Assembly: GCA_031259515.1 (NCBI GenBank)
Contig: JAIRLK010000021.1
Location: forward strand, 1-6,321
From: Treponema sp.
Lineage (GTDB): Bacteria > Spirochaetota > Spirochaetia > Treponematales > Breznakiellaceae
Direction of reading: 5' to 3'
Length of the DNA stretch: 6,321 nucleotides
The position numbers and the translations under genes are program-made. The notes beneath the pieces are model-generated. The model saw only the letters and a list, made by a program, of their open reading frames with translations, was not told the origin of the DNA and searched no databases. Numbering within the stretch: position 1 is the stretch's first letter; the number at the start of each line of letters is the position of its first letter. Positions 1 to 5,333 of this stretch are shown here, piece after piece.

Positions 1-806
1 CCGCGGAACCTGTCCCAGACTCTGCGCCCGTGGAAAGGGCCCCGGCCCCTCCACCGGTTTATACCCCCGCAAGCGCTCCTCCCCCGGAAATTCCGCCCGC
101 TCCTTCTCTGCCCGAAGACCTGGTAACGATCCAGGCCGGCACTTTTATGATGGGTAGTGAGACCAGCGAACAGGGCCGGGGCAAGGATGAATTCCGCCAC
201 CGCGTCATGCTGGATAGTTTTATCATGGGGAAGAGGGAGGTGTCCCAGAGGGAGTACCAGGCCCTTATGGGGACGAATCCCTCCACAGTCAAGGACGATG
301 CCCTTCCCGTGAGCATGATAAGCTGGCTTGACGCGGTAGAGTACTGTAACCGCCGGAGTATGCGGGAAGGCCTGCAGTCGGCTTACACCATCAATGGAAG
401 GAATGTTACCTGGGATAAAAACGCCAACGGCTATCGGCTCCCCACCGAGGCGGAGTGGGAGTACGCCTGCCGGGCCGGTACGGTTTCCCCCTACAACACC
501 GGGGCCAGTCCGCCCCCTGCGCCGTCCGGCGGAAACGCCCTGGCCCCCGCGGGAACATTGGCCCCCAATCCTTGGGGCCTCTCTGGAATGCACGGCAATA
601 TCGCCGAGTGGTGCTGGGACTGGTACGGGGATTATTCGGGGAGAAGCGAAACCAACCCCTCGGGCCCGGCAAGCGGTTCCAAAAGGGTTATCCGGGGCGG
701 AAACTGGCAGGACCGGCCCGCAGCCCTTCGCTCGGCGGCCCGGGACAGTGCGGCTCCCGCCAAGGGCAATAAAACCACAGGTTTTAGGGTGTGCCGTTCC
801 AAATAG
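1..806 (+). CDS. FGE-sulfatase (SUMF1) domain protein, 5' partial
   Basis: The reading frame is open to the left edge, so the gene starts outside the window. The GTG at 30 lies inside a Pro/Ala-rich linker (to about 110) and is probably not the real start. From about 115 to the stop the protein has the formylglycine-generating-enzyme fold: an 'LVTIQAGTFMMGSE' opening, 'GYRLPTEAEWEYACRAG' (429-479), 'GNIAEWCWDWY' (594-626), 'RGGNW' (693-707) and a closing 'GFRVC'. In true sulfatase-activating enzymes the segment after RGG(S/N) carries the copper-binding active-site cysteine pair. Here the stretch from RGGNW to the 'RSAARD' motif has no cysteine, so oxidation of a sulfatase Cys is unlikely. The domain more likely serves as a binding or structural module. 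The proline-rich linker suggests a secreted or multi-domain protein. It lies 25 bases upstream of a secreted DUF4384 gene, probably in the same operon. The family call is firm; the function is unknown. Confidence 0.85.
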   Translation, partial: AEPVPDSAPVERAPAPPPVYTPASAPPPEIPPAPSLPEDLVTIQAGTFMMGSETSEQGRGKDEFRHRVMLDSFIMGKREVSQREYQALMGTNPSTVKDDALPVSMISWLDAVEYCNRRSMREGLQSAYTINGRNVTWDKNANGYRLPTEAEWEYACRAGTVSPYNTGASPPPAPSGGNALAPAGTLAPNPWGLSGMHGNIAEWCWDWYGDYSGRSETNPSGPASGSKRVIRGGNWQDRPAALRSAARDSAAPAKGNKTTGFRVCRSK

Positions 807-822
807 CGTTAGTAAAACAGCC

Positions 823-827
823 GGAGG
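823..827 (+). promoter_or_regulatory. Ribosome binding site of the DUF4384 gene
   Basis: GGAGG lies 4 bases before the ATG at 832 and 7 bases before the ATG at 835. The spacing slightly favours 835, but either ATG is possible. It also rules out the much longer upstream extension of this frame, which would run inside the FGE gene. Confidence 0.75.
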
Positions 828-831
828 ACCC

Positions 832-1416
832 ATGATGAAAAGAACAATCCTGTACTGCCTTTTTACCGTTATGGCTCTGGGGCGAACATGGTCCCTGGAT
901 TGGTCCCTGGGTTTCAATTCCGACAATCCTGATGCCGCGGGAAAATCCTTTTCCCGTCCCTTCAATCTGCGGGATGGCGACGCCCTGCGTATCCTCATTC
1001 AGAGTGAAACGCCCACCTACTGCTATGTTGTCGCTGTTGATTCCGAAAACAACGCCGCCGTACTGGAACGGACGGAACTGGAAAAGGGCGAGTGGACCGC
1101 CGTTGGGCCGCTGATTCTTACCCCTCCGGGAGGCCAGGAAATTTTTTACATCGTTATGAGCAGTACGCCGCAAAGAGCCCTGGACAGCCGCCTTGGGGTC
1201 CTGATGTCCCGCGGCGAATCCCGGACCGCGATGGAAGATGCGGTCAACGAAATTTTACGGATACGGAGAGAGGTGTCGCAATTGCGGGAGCAGCCGGAAA
1301 TGCCCGTATCAATGGGAGGTTCGTTTCGTGGGGGAGAATTCGATTTGTCCTGGGAATCGGCCTACAAATACTCCGGAGCGGAGTGTTATGTCAAAAGCAT
1401 TATTATCAGACACTAA
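832..1416 (+). CDS. Secreted DUF4384-domain protein
   Basis: This is a protein of 194 residues (193 if it starts at 835). It opens with a signal peptide: basic 'MMKR', a hydrophobic stretch to about residue 18, and likely cleavage near 'RTWS/LD'. Residues from about 35 to 125 fit DUF4384: 'FNLRDGDALRILIQSETPTY' style opening, 'CYVVAVDSENNAAVL', then a 'PPGGQEIFYIVMSSTP' strand. DUF4384 is a small beta-rich envelope domain often found with caspase-like, FGE or signalling modules; its biochemical role is not known. The C-terminal third is charged and may be helical ('NEILRIRREVSQLREQPE'). It lies 25 bases after the FGE-fold gene, and its last 29 bases overlap the start of the cyclase gene. It is therefore probably made together with the cyclase and may act in the periplasm near the cyclase's CHASE2 sensor. 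That link is inference. Confidence 0.8.
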   Translation: MMKRTILYCLFTVMALGRTWSLDWSLGFNSDNPDAAGKSFSRPFNLRDGDALRILIQSETPTYCYVVAVDSENNAAVLERTELEKGEWTAVGPLILTPPGGQEIFYIVMSSTPQRALDSRLGVLMSRGESRTAMEDAVNEILRIRREVSQLREQPEMPVSMGGSFRGGEFDLSWESAYKYSGAECYVKSIIIRH

Positions 1417-3325
1417 AACGGTCTTGGCCGTAGTTTTTCTCACACTGCTTGTTTCCCTTGCCCTTTCTCTTACCCCCCTTTTCCCTTTTTTTGATCGTTT
1501 CCTGTACGATTCCTTTTTGAAAATAAAGGTCAGCCGCTACCCCGAACTGCTCAATCCCCGTATTGTTCCCGTCGATCTGAACGATTCTTCGGAAAACGAA
1601 CTGCGGGAATCCATTAATTCACGGGCTGCCTTTGCAGATTTACTGCGGGTCCTTGGGGATTACGCTTCCTCCGCAGTGCTGGACTTTGTCTTCAAAAATC
1701 CCCTGGGAGAAAACGGGCCCTCCCCCGCCGAGCTGGACTTGATACAGGCCGCCGCCGGCATGAAGTCCCTGGTTCTGGCGGTGATACCCATACCGGAAAA
1801 GCTGGCGAATTATTCCTATAATGATCTTGACCAGCAATCTCGGGAAATCCTTAAAAGAAACCTCTGGCATATCAGGGAAATGGGGGCAAATTCCATCCCC
1901 ACGGCCCGGTCTTTCATCCTTTCTTTCCCCGCCTTCAGCGAAAAGGCCTCCCAGTTGGGCCACATTGGGGTGGAGCACGATAAAGACGGCGTCTACCGGA
2001 AGACCCCGCTTTTTTACCGCTGGGAAGACGGGCTTATCCCTTCGCTGGCCCTGGCGGCGGCGGTGCGGGAACTCCGTGTCGATCCCCGGTCCATAGAATT
2101 CTATCCGGGGAAAGTGCTGATCCTGCCCCGCGGACCGGAGGATCCGCCCGTCAGGATACCGGTGGATCGCTCAGGCTATGTCCGTATCCCCTATACTTCG
2201 CACTGGACCGATAATCTGTACCGCATTTCCTTTGCGCAGGCGGCCCGGGCCCGGTACGACGATGATCTGTTTGATCGGCTTTTTGACGAATTGTCCGGCA
2301 GCATCTGCCTGGCGGCGGATACCAGTACCTTTAAGCAGGATTTCGGAGTTACCCCGGTAGAAGCGGTGTTCCCCCGCTCCGGCATCTATCTTGCGGTAAT
2401 GAGCGGCATCCTTAACAATTCTTTTTACCGCGACATACATCCTGCCGTAAAATTGACGCTCGGCATCCTGATACTGGCTGCGGTTCTGGCTGCGGGACTG
2501 CAAAAAAAGGACAGTCTCTTTAACGCCGGACTCCTGCTGATCACCCTTGCCTCAGGCGGATTATGTTACACCCTGTGGCGCTGTTTTTCTCTGATACCCT
2601 TCTGCGGCCTCCTCGTCTTCTTCATATCCGTTTCGTGGCTGAGCCTCTTTATTCTTCGCCAGTTCTCCCGCTACCGTGAACAGCTTCTCTACAAGAACGC
2701 CCTTTCCCGGTATTTCCCCCAGGCCCTCGCGGAACGGATCTGCGCCGAAGGGCGCATTGATCTGGCCCCCGCCGTCAAGGAACTTTCCGTACTGTTTGCG
2801 GACATCGTAAGTTTTACTAAATGGTCTTCCGATAAAACGCCGGATACCGTCCACGCCTTTTTAAGCGATTACCTGGAGACTATGGCGGCCATCATTTTTG
2901 AACACGGCGGAACCATTGATAAGTTCATGGGGGATGGCATTCTGGCCTTCTTTGGCGATCCCTTTGAACAGGAAGACCACGCAGAACGGGCGGTACGGGC
3001 GGCCATAGTCATGCAAAAAAAGATCGCCCTGCTGCGGGAGATATGGATGCCCAGGACTGATATAAACCTTATGGTCCGTATAGGCATTAACACCGGCACG
3101 GTTATCGCGGGAAACCTGGGAAGCAAGACCCGCATTGAGTATACCGTGATTGGAGCGGCGGTAAACCTGGGTCAGCGCATGGAAAGCAACGCCCCGCCGG
3201 GGGGTATCCTGGTCAGCGCCGCAACACGCGGGGCTGTTAGGGGCCCTGTCCGTTTTGGCAACCAACGATTCGTTACGGTTAAAGGTTACGATGCGCCTAT
3301 CGAATGTTTCGAAGCGCTGTTCTAA
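1388..3325 (+). CDS. CHASE2 transmembrane adenylate cyclase (class III)
   Basis: This is a 645-residue membrane enzyme predicted to convert ATP to cAMP. I chose the ATG at 1388 because purine-rich GGAG and CGGAG motifs precede it and a transmembrane helix follows at once (about 11-32). The upstream frame extension lies inside the DUF4384 gene and looks unnatural. About residues 35-345 are an extracytoplasmic CHASE2 sensor ('NPRIVPVDLNDSSENELRE', 'AVLDFVF', 'GHIGVEHDKDGVYRKTPLFY'). Three membrane segments follow (about 355-371, 376-396, 402-424), then a cytoplasmic cyclase domain (about 463-645). Metal-binding aspartates are D472 ('LFADIVSFT') and D516 ('KFMGDGILAFFG'). K512 and T586 ('EYTVIG') match adenine selection, and N593 and R597 match the transition-state residues. 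The enzyme therefore looks active and ATP-specific. The 29-base overlap with the preceding gene implies translational coupling. The CHASE2 ligand is unknown. Confidence 0.9.
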   Translation: MSKALLSDTKTVLAVVFLTLLVSLALSLTPLFPFFDRFLYDSFLKIKVSRYPELLNPRIVPVDLNDSSENELRESINSRAAFADLLRVLGDYASSAVLDFVFKNPLGENGPSPAELDLIQAAAGMKSLVLAVIPIPEKLANYSYNDLDQQSREILKRNLWHIREMGANSIPTARSFILSFPAFSEKASQLGHIGVEHDKDGVYRKTPLFYRWEDGLIPSLALAAAVRELRVDPRSIEFYPGKVLILPRGPEDPPVRIPVDRSGYVRIPYTSHWTDNLYRISFAQAARARYDDDLFDRLFDELSGSICLAADTSTFKQDFGVTPVEAVFPRSGIYLAVMSGILNNSFYRDIHPAVKLTLGILILAAVLAAGLQKKDSLFNAGLLLITLASGGLCYTLWRCFSLIPFCGLLVFFISVSWLSLFILRQFSRYREQLLYKNALSRYFPQALAERICAEGRIDLAPAVKELSVLFADIVSFTKWSSDKTPDTVHAFLSDYLETMAAIIFEHGGTIDKFMGDGILAFFGDPFEQEDHAERAVRAAIVMQKKIALLREIWMPRTDINLMVRIGINTGTVIAGNLGSKTRIEYTVIGAAVNLGQRMESNAPPGGILVSAATRGAVRGPVRFGNQRFVTVKGYDAPIECFEALF

Positions 3326-3341
3326 GCCGGGGCCCAAGCCG

Positions 3342-3361
3342 CCTGTTGCAGCCGGAACAGG
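3342..3361. other. Short hairpin after the cyclase stop
   Basis: CCTGTT (3342-3347) pairs with AACAGG (3356-3361) around an 8-base loop. No T-run follows on either strand, so it is not a convincing terminator. It sits between the convergent ends of the cyclase gene and the broken hicA. Confidence 0.3.
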
Positions 3362-3364
3362 TCC

Positions 3365-3540
3365 TTACCCTGGTATCTCTTTCAAAATGCCTTCTGCGGT
3401 TTTGTTTTTTATTTCTGTGTGTCTTGGGAACGGAATTTTTTTCCGGTTTTTTGGTGTATAAAAATATCGTGACGTGATCCATGACTATTAAAAACAACAC
3501 CTTTCTCTCTAAGAATTTTCACAAATTCAGCCCGTTTCAT
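3365..3540 (-). pseudogene. hicA: Orphan HicA-type mRNA interferase, frameshifted
   Basis: The minus-strand ATG at 3540 opens 'MKRAEFVKILREKGVVF', then 'NSHGSRHDIFIHQKTGKK'. This is the N-terminal half of HicA, a dsRBD-like RNase toxin whose active-site His lies in the G-S-x-H motif. The frame then runs off to a stop at 3409-3411. Moving one base back at the A7 run (3436-3442) restores the HicA second half, 'IPFPRHTEIKNKTAEGILKE', ending at a TAA at 3365-3367. The repaired protein has 58 residues, the usual HicA size. One missing base explains the break. The run reads GGA AAA AAA, which is the zero-frame phase of a -1 slippery heptamer, so recoding or transcript slippage cannot be excluded. 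No hicB antitoxin lies on either side, and no Shine-Dalgarno precedes the ATG, which directly abuts the structured RNA region. Most likely a dead remnant. Confidence 0.75.
3431..3452 (+). terminator. Weak intrinsic terminator candidate for the cyclase operon
   Basis: CGGAA (3431-3435) and TTCCG (3441-3445) form a 5-bp stem with a TTTTT loop, followed by G and six T (3447-3452). The stem is short and AT-rich in part, and it lies about 105 bases beyond the cyclase stop, inside the antisense of hicA. It is the only terminator-like element between the cyclase and the structured RNA. Confidence 0.3.
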
Positions 3541-3724
3541 CCGGCAGGGGGTAACAGGCCGGACGGTCAGTCCTCTCACGTTCCCGTAAGACCTGCCGTA
3601 CATGTCCCCGCTCTCCGGCCCCCTCCCCCGCGCAAGCGGGTTCTTGAGGTGCCAGGCCGGCGACGGGCGCTCTGCCCCTTCTTGCCTGTTACTTTCGCTC
3701 CCGTTACTACAACAACGAAAGCCA
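3541..3724 (-). ncRNA. Structured RNA, candidate orphan HEARO / omega-RNA (IscB-associated)
   Basis: This GC-rich stretch has no plausible protein but folds densely. A 9-bp long-range stem (3684-3692 with 3551-3559) encloses three units. The first is GGGC/GCCC (3665-3668 with 3674-3677). The second is a stacked arm of 3655-3660 with 3615-3620, 3646-3649 with 3622-3625, and 3636-3640 with 3627-3631. The third is an arm of 3596-3599 with 3563-3566, 3590-3593 with 3569-3572 (one G-U on the minus strand), and 3585-3587 with 3578-3580 closed by a GGAA tetraloop on the minus strand. CGGCAGG and CCTGCCG (3542-3548, 3592-3598) could pair in competition with the third arm or as a pseudoknot. A 5' hairpin pairs 3716-3721 with 3692-3697. 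The GC- and GAAC-rich look, size and pseudoknot potential recall HEARO/omega-RNA, the guide RNA of IscB nucleases. No IscB gene follows. The minus strand is favoured by the GNRA loop. The structure is visible; the family name is a judgement from memory. Confidence 0.5.
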
Positions 3725-3770
3725 TCCGCAGCCAGGAGTTATCTGCCATCGGGCAAATATTTTCAAAGAA

Positions 3771-3798
3771 AATTTACCGGAACAATTATTATTGACAA
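3771..3798 (-). promoter_or_regulatory. Possible promoter for the structured RNA
   Basis: On the minus strand TTGTCA (3793-3798) and TAAATT (3771-3776) are separated by 16 bases. That is 5/6 and 4/6 matches to the sigma-70 boxes. A start near 3764 would place about 40 nt of leader, and thus a possible guide segment, before the structured core. The -35 overlaps the opposite-strand TTGACA of the tRNA promoter, so the two would be divergent and mutually exclusive. The -10 also lies in an AT-rich inverted repeat (3759-3773). Confidence 0.3.
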
Positions 3799-3820
3799 AC
3801 AGCGTGTTTTTTGGTATGTT
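3792..3820 (+). promoter_or_regulatory. Strong promoter of the truncated tRNA gene
   Basis: TTGACA (3792-3797), a perfect -35 box, and TATGTT (3815-3820) are separated by exactly 17 bases. The predicted start near 3827 lies about 8 bases before the tRNA 5' end at 3835, a typical stable-RNA arrangement. Because the tRNA is cut, transcripts from here would run on toward the integrase gene unless they are stopped. Confidence 0.75.
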
Positions 3821-3834
3821 TTTGGACGGTTCAT

Positions 3835-3852
3835 GGCGGCATAGCTCAGTTG
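3835..3852 (+). pseudogene. 5' fragment of a tRNA gene cut in the D-loop (probable attL)
   Basis: GGCGGCATAGCTCAGTTG reads as a tRNA 5' end: a seven-base acceptor strand, T8-A9, D-stem GCTC and the start of the D-loop AGTTG. The expected continuation (G-rich D-loop, GAGC, anticodon arm, GTTCRA T-loop) is absent; AT-rich sequence follows instead. With the promoter just upstream this was surely a functional tRNA gene. Elongator tRNA-Met is one possibility by 5' sequence, but the anticodon is missing, so identity is open. An integrase gene begins 104 bases downstream, so the break is best read as the integration junction. Phages usually enter at the 3' end of tRNA genes and restore them; a D-loop break next to the integrase is unusual. 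Confidence 0.65.
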
Positions 3853-3878
3853 ATTATCGCCGAATAACATGCTATTAT
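3850..3878 (+). promoter_or_regulatory. Candidate integrase promoter overlapping the tRNA junction
   Basis: TTGATT (3850-3855) and TATTAT (3873-3878) are 17 bases apart, with 4/6 and 5/6 matches to the consensus boxes. The -35 is half host tRNA (TTG) and half element sequence, so it would exist only after integration. The predicted start is near 3885. Confidence 0.4.
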
Positions 3879-3938
3879 ATGGTAGATAATACGTCAAAAA
3901 TCACCCTTTTTAGGGGGATGGTAACACTATGGTAGCAT
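3869..3938. repeat. Short direct and inverted repeats upstream of the integrase
   Basis: TATGGTAG occurs at 3878-3885 and 3928-3935, and its core ATGGTA also at 3918-3923, one helical turn from the last copy. ATGCTA (3869-3874) and TAGCAT (3933-3938) are inverted, and TATTAT/ATAATA (3873-3878, 3886-3891) form a tight inverted repeat over the -10 box. Such spacing fits integrase or excisionase arm sites, or an operator, but the copies are short. Confidence 0.35.
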
Positions 3939-3945
3939 ACTTGGC

Positions 3946-3950
3946 GGAGG
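3946..3950 (+). promoter_or_regulatory. Ribosome binding site of the integrase
   Basis: GGAGG lies six bases before the ATG at 3957, optimal spacing that fixes the start. Confidence 0.85.
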
Positions 3951-3956
3951 TTTACT

Positions 3957-5186
3957 ATGCGAAGTCCCACCGTATACAAACACCGAGGAATTTGGCAGGC
4001 GCGGATATGGAGCGTGGATGAGAAAAAATATCATGTCCATTCCCTCGGGATCGTTGCTGAAGGCAAGCGGGAACGCCGCCGGGAAGCGGAAGAAGCGGCC
4101 CGCATTCTGGCGGAAAAGCTGAAAGCGGAAGCCCATGCCGCCGTTGCTCCCATCCGCAGCCCGGAAGCTGAACAGCCCCTCCTGGAATACGTAGCCGGTT
4201 TTTGGGCAGAGGACAGCGAGTACCTCCGGGAAAAAGCCCTGGTCGAAAAAAAACCCGTCTCCTACCACCACGCTTTAACCAACCGCCAGATGGTCAAAAA
4301 TAAGCTGGCTCCCTTCCCCGGTTTCCAGGGCGTTACCCTCTCCGGGCTCACGAAGCCCCTCATCCGGCAGTGGAAAATCTGGCTCGCCTGGCAGGGATAT
4401 TCCGGGCGCACGATCAACGGCGCCATGGCAGCCCTCCGGGTTCCGGTCAGACGGGCGTTTGGGGACGACCTCATTCCCTTCGATCCCTTTGTCGGCGTCC
4501 CCCGGGCGCCGCACCAGGAAAAGCTCCGGGGCATCCTCAGACCGGCGGAGATTAAAAAACTGCTTGAAACGCCGGTAACCGATCCCCGTTCCCGCCTTGC
4601 GGTATATTTGGCCCTGTACTGCTCTATGCGCATGGGTGAAGTCCGCGGTCTCCAGTGGGGAGATATTGCCGACGGAGTGATCCACATCTGTCACAACTGG
4701 CAGGAGATCGAGGGTCTCAAGGGGTGCAAGCAGGGATCGGAGGGGTATGTTCCTATGCCCCGGATTGTGGCTGATCTGGTTAACGAGGTGCATGCAAAGG
4801 CGCCGCTTACCGGGCCAGGGGATTTTGTCATGGCCCAGCGGCCCTACCATCCGGTGTCGCGGGAATTCCTGTGGAAGGCGCTGAGGACGGAACTTGCCTC
4901 CATCGGTATCATGGAGGAGGAGCGGAAAAAGCGAAATATCGTGTATCACAGTCTCCGCCACAGTTTTGTTACCGCCTGCCGGGTGGCGGGTCTGACAGAC
5001 TTTGAAACGATGACACTCTCGCGGCATCATGACGTTAAAATGCTTCATCGTTATACGCATGGGCAGGAGGCGATTAACCTTACGGAGATGCGGGCAAAAA
5101 TTGAGGGCGGTTTTGGCGGCGGGGAGGCTGCGCGGATAAAGGTGCCGAAAGGGGGCGTGCGGTTCGGTGTACCGGTGGCCACCTAA
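3957..5186 (+). CDS. Tyrosine recombinase / phage-type integrase
   Basis: This 409-residue protein is the usual length for phage and genomic-island integrases. It catalyses site-specific strand exchange between element and chromosomal attachment sites. Residues 1-60 form an arm-binding-like domain ('VYKHRGIWQARIWSVDEKKYHV', then a charged helix). About residues 74-185 are a SAM-like core-binding domain, and 190-385 the catalytic domain. The catalytic set is complete: R225 ('SMRMGEVRGLQW'), a lysine at 255 or 258 ('LKGCKQGSEG'), H331 and R334 in 'YHSLRHSFVT', a histidine at 357/358 ('LSRHHDV') and nucleophile Y366 ('HRYTHG'). The last 25 residues are Gly/basic-rich and may be disordered. The gene faces away from the truncated tRNA, so it marks the left end of the element, which extends rightward. 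A terminator follows within 60 bases. It looks functional; the family assignment is firm, the element type (prophage or other island) is not. Confidence 0.93.
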   Translation: MRSPTVYKHRGIWQARIWSVDEKKYHVHSLGIVAEGKRERRREAEEAARILAEKLKAEAHAAVAPIRSPEAEQPLLEYVAGFWAEDSEYLREKALVEKKPVSYHHALTNRQMVKNKLAPFPGFQGVTLSGLTKPLIRQWKIWLAWQGYSGRTINGAMAALRVPVRRAFGDDLIPFDPFVGVPRAPHQEKLRGILRPAEIKKLLETPVTDPRSRLAVYLALYCSMRMGEVRGLQWGDIADGVIHICHNWQEIEGLKGCKQGSEGYVPMPRIVADLVNEVHAKAPLTGPGDFVMAQRPYHPVSREFLWKALRTELASIGIMEEERKKRNIVYHSLRHSFVTACRVAGLTDFETMTLSRHHDVKMLHRYTHGQEAINLTEMRAKIEGGFGGGEAARIKVPKGGVRFGVPVAT

Positions 5187-5224
5187 CGGCTAGCAGTTTG
5201 TTGTGCTTCGCGCATAAAACCTCC

Positions 5225-5250
5225 AAAAATCGCCTAAAAGGCGGTTTTTT
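5225..5250. terminator. Bidirectional intrinsic terminator
   Basis: CGCCT (5231-5235) and AGGCG (5239-5243) pair around AAA. The flanks extend the stem with A5T against GT5 and leave a T-run at 5245-5250 on the plus strand and five T on the minus strand. It sits between the convergent integrase and the minus-strand phage-type gene and could end both transcripts. Confidence 0.8.
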
Positions 5251-5333
5251 ACCATACAAACTACCAAGGCAGCCCATAAATCGTGGTTTTTGCGACACAA
5301 AGTGGCACAAAAACCTACAAGTACAACAGGCTG

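Noticed and set aside
394..831. Upstream part of the DUF4384 frame
   Set aside because: It overlaps the FGE gene in another frame and is Pro/Arg-rich; the ribosome binding site and signal peptide place the start at 832 or 835.
1238..1387. N-terminal extension of the cyclase
   Set aside because: It lies inside the DUF4384 gene and reads as out-of-frame sequence; the membrane helix follows the ATG at 1388.
3541..3603. Upstream extension of hicA (21 residues, starting MYGRSYGN)
   Set aside because: It lies wholly in the structured RNA, has no family resemblance, and HicA proteins begin at the MKR position.
3541..3724. Group II intron remnant
   Set aside because: I could not find a domain V hairpin, a 5' GUGYG end or any maturase trace.
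3481..3844. Plus-strand open frames of 80-104 residues
   Set aside because: They read through antisense hicA, the structured RNA and the tRNA promoter, with Pro/Arg-rich low-complexity products and no ribosome binding site.
4275..5060. Long minus-strand open frame of 261 residues
   Set aside because: It is antisense to the intact integrase, with no family features and no ribosome binding site.
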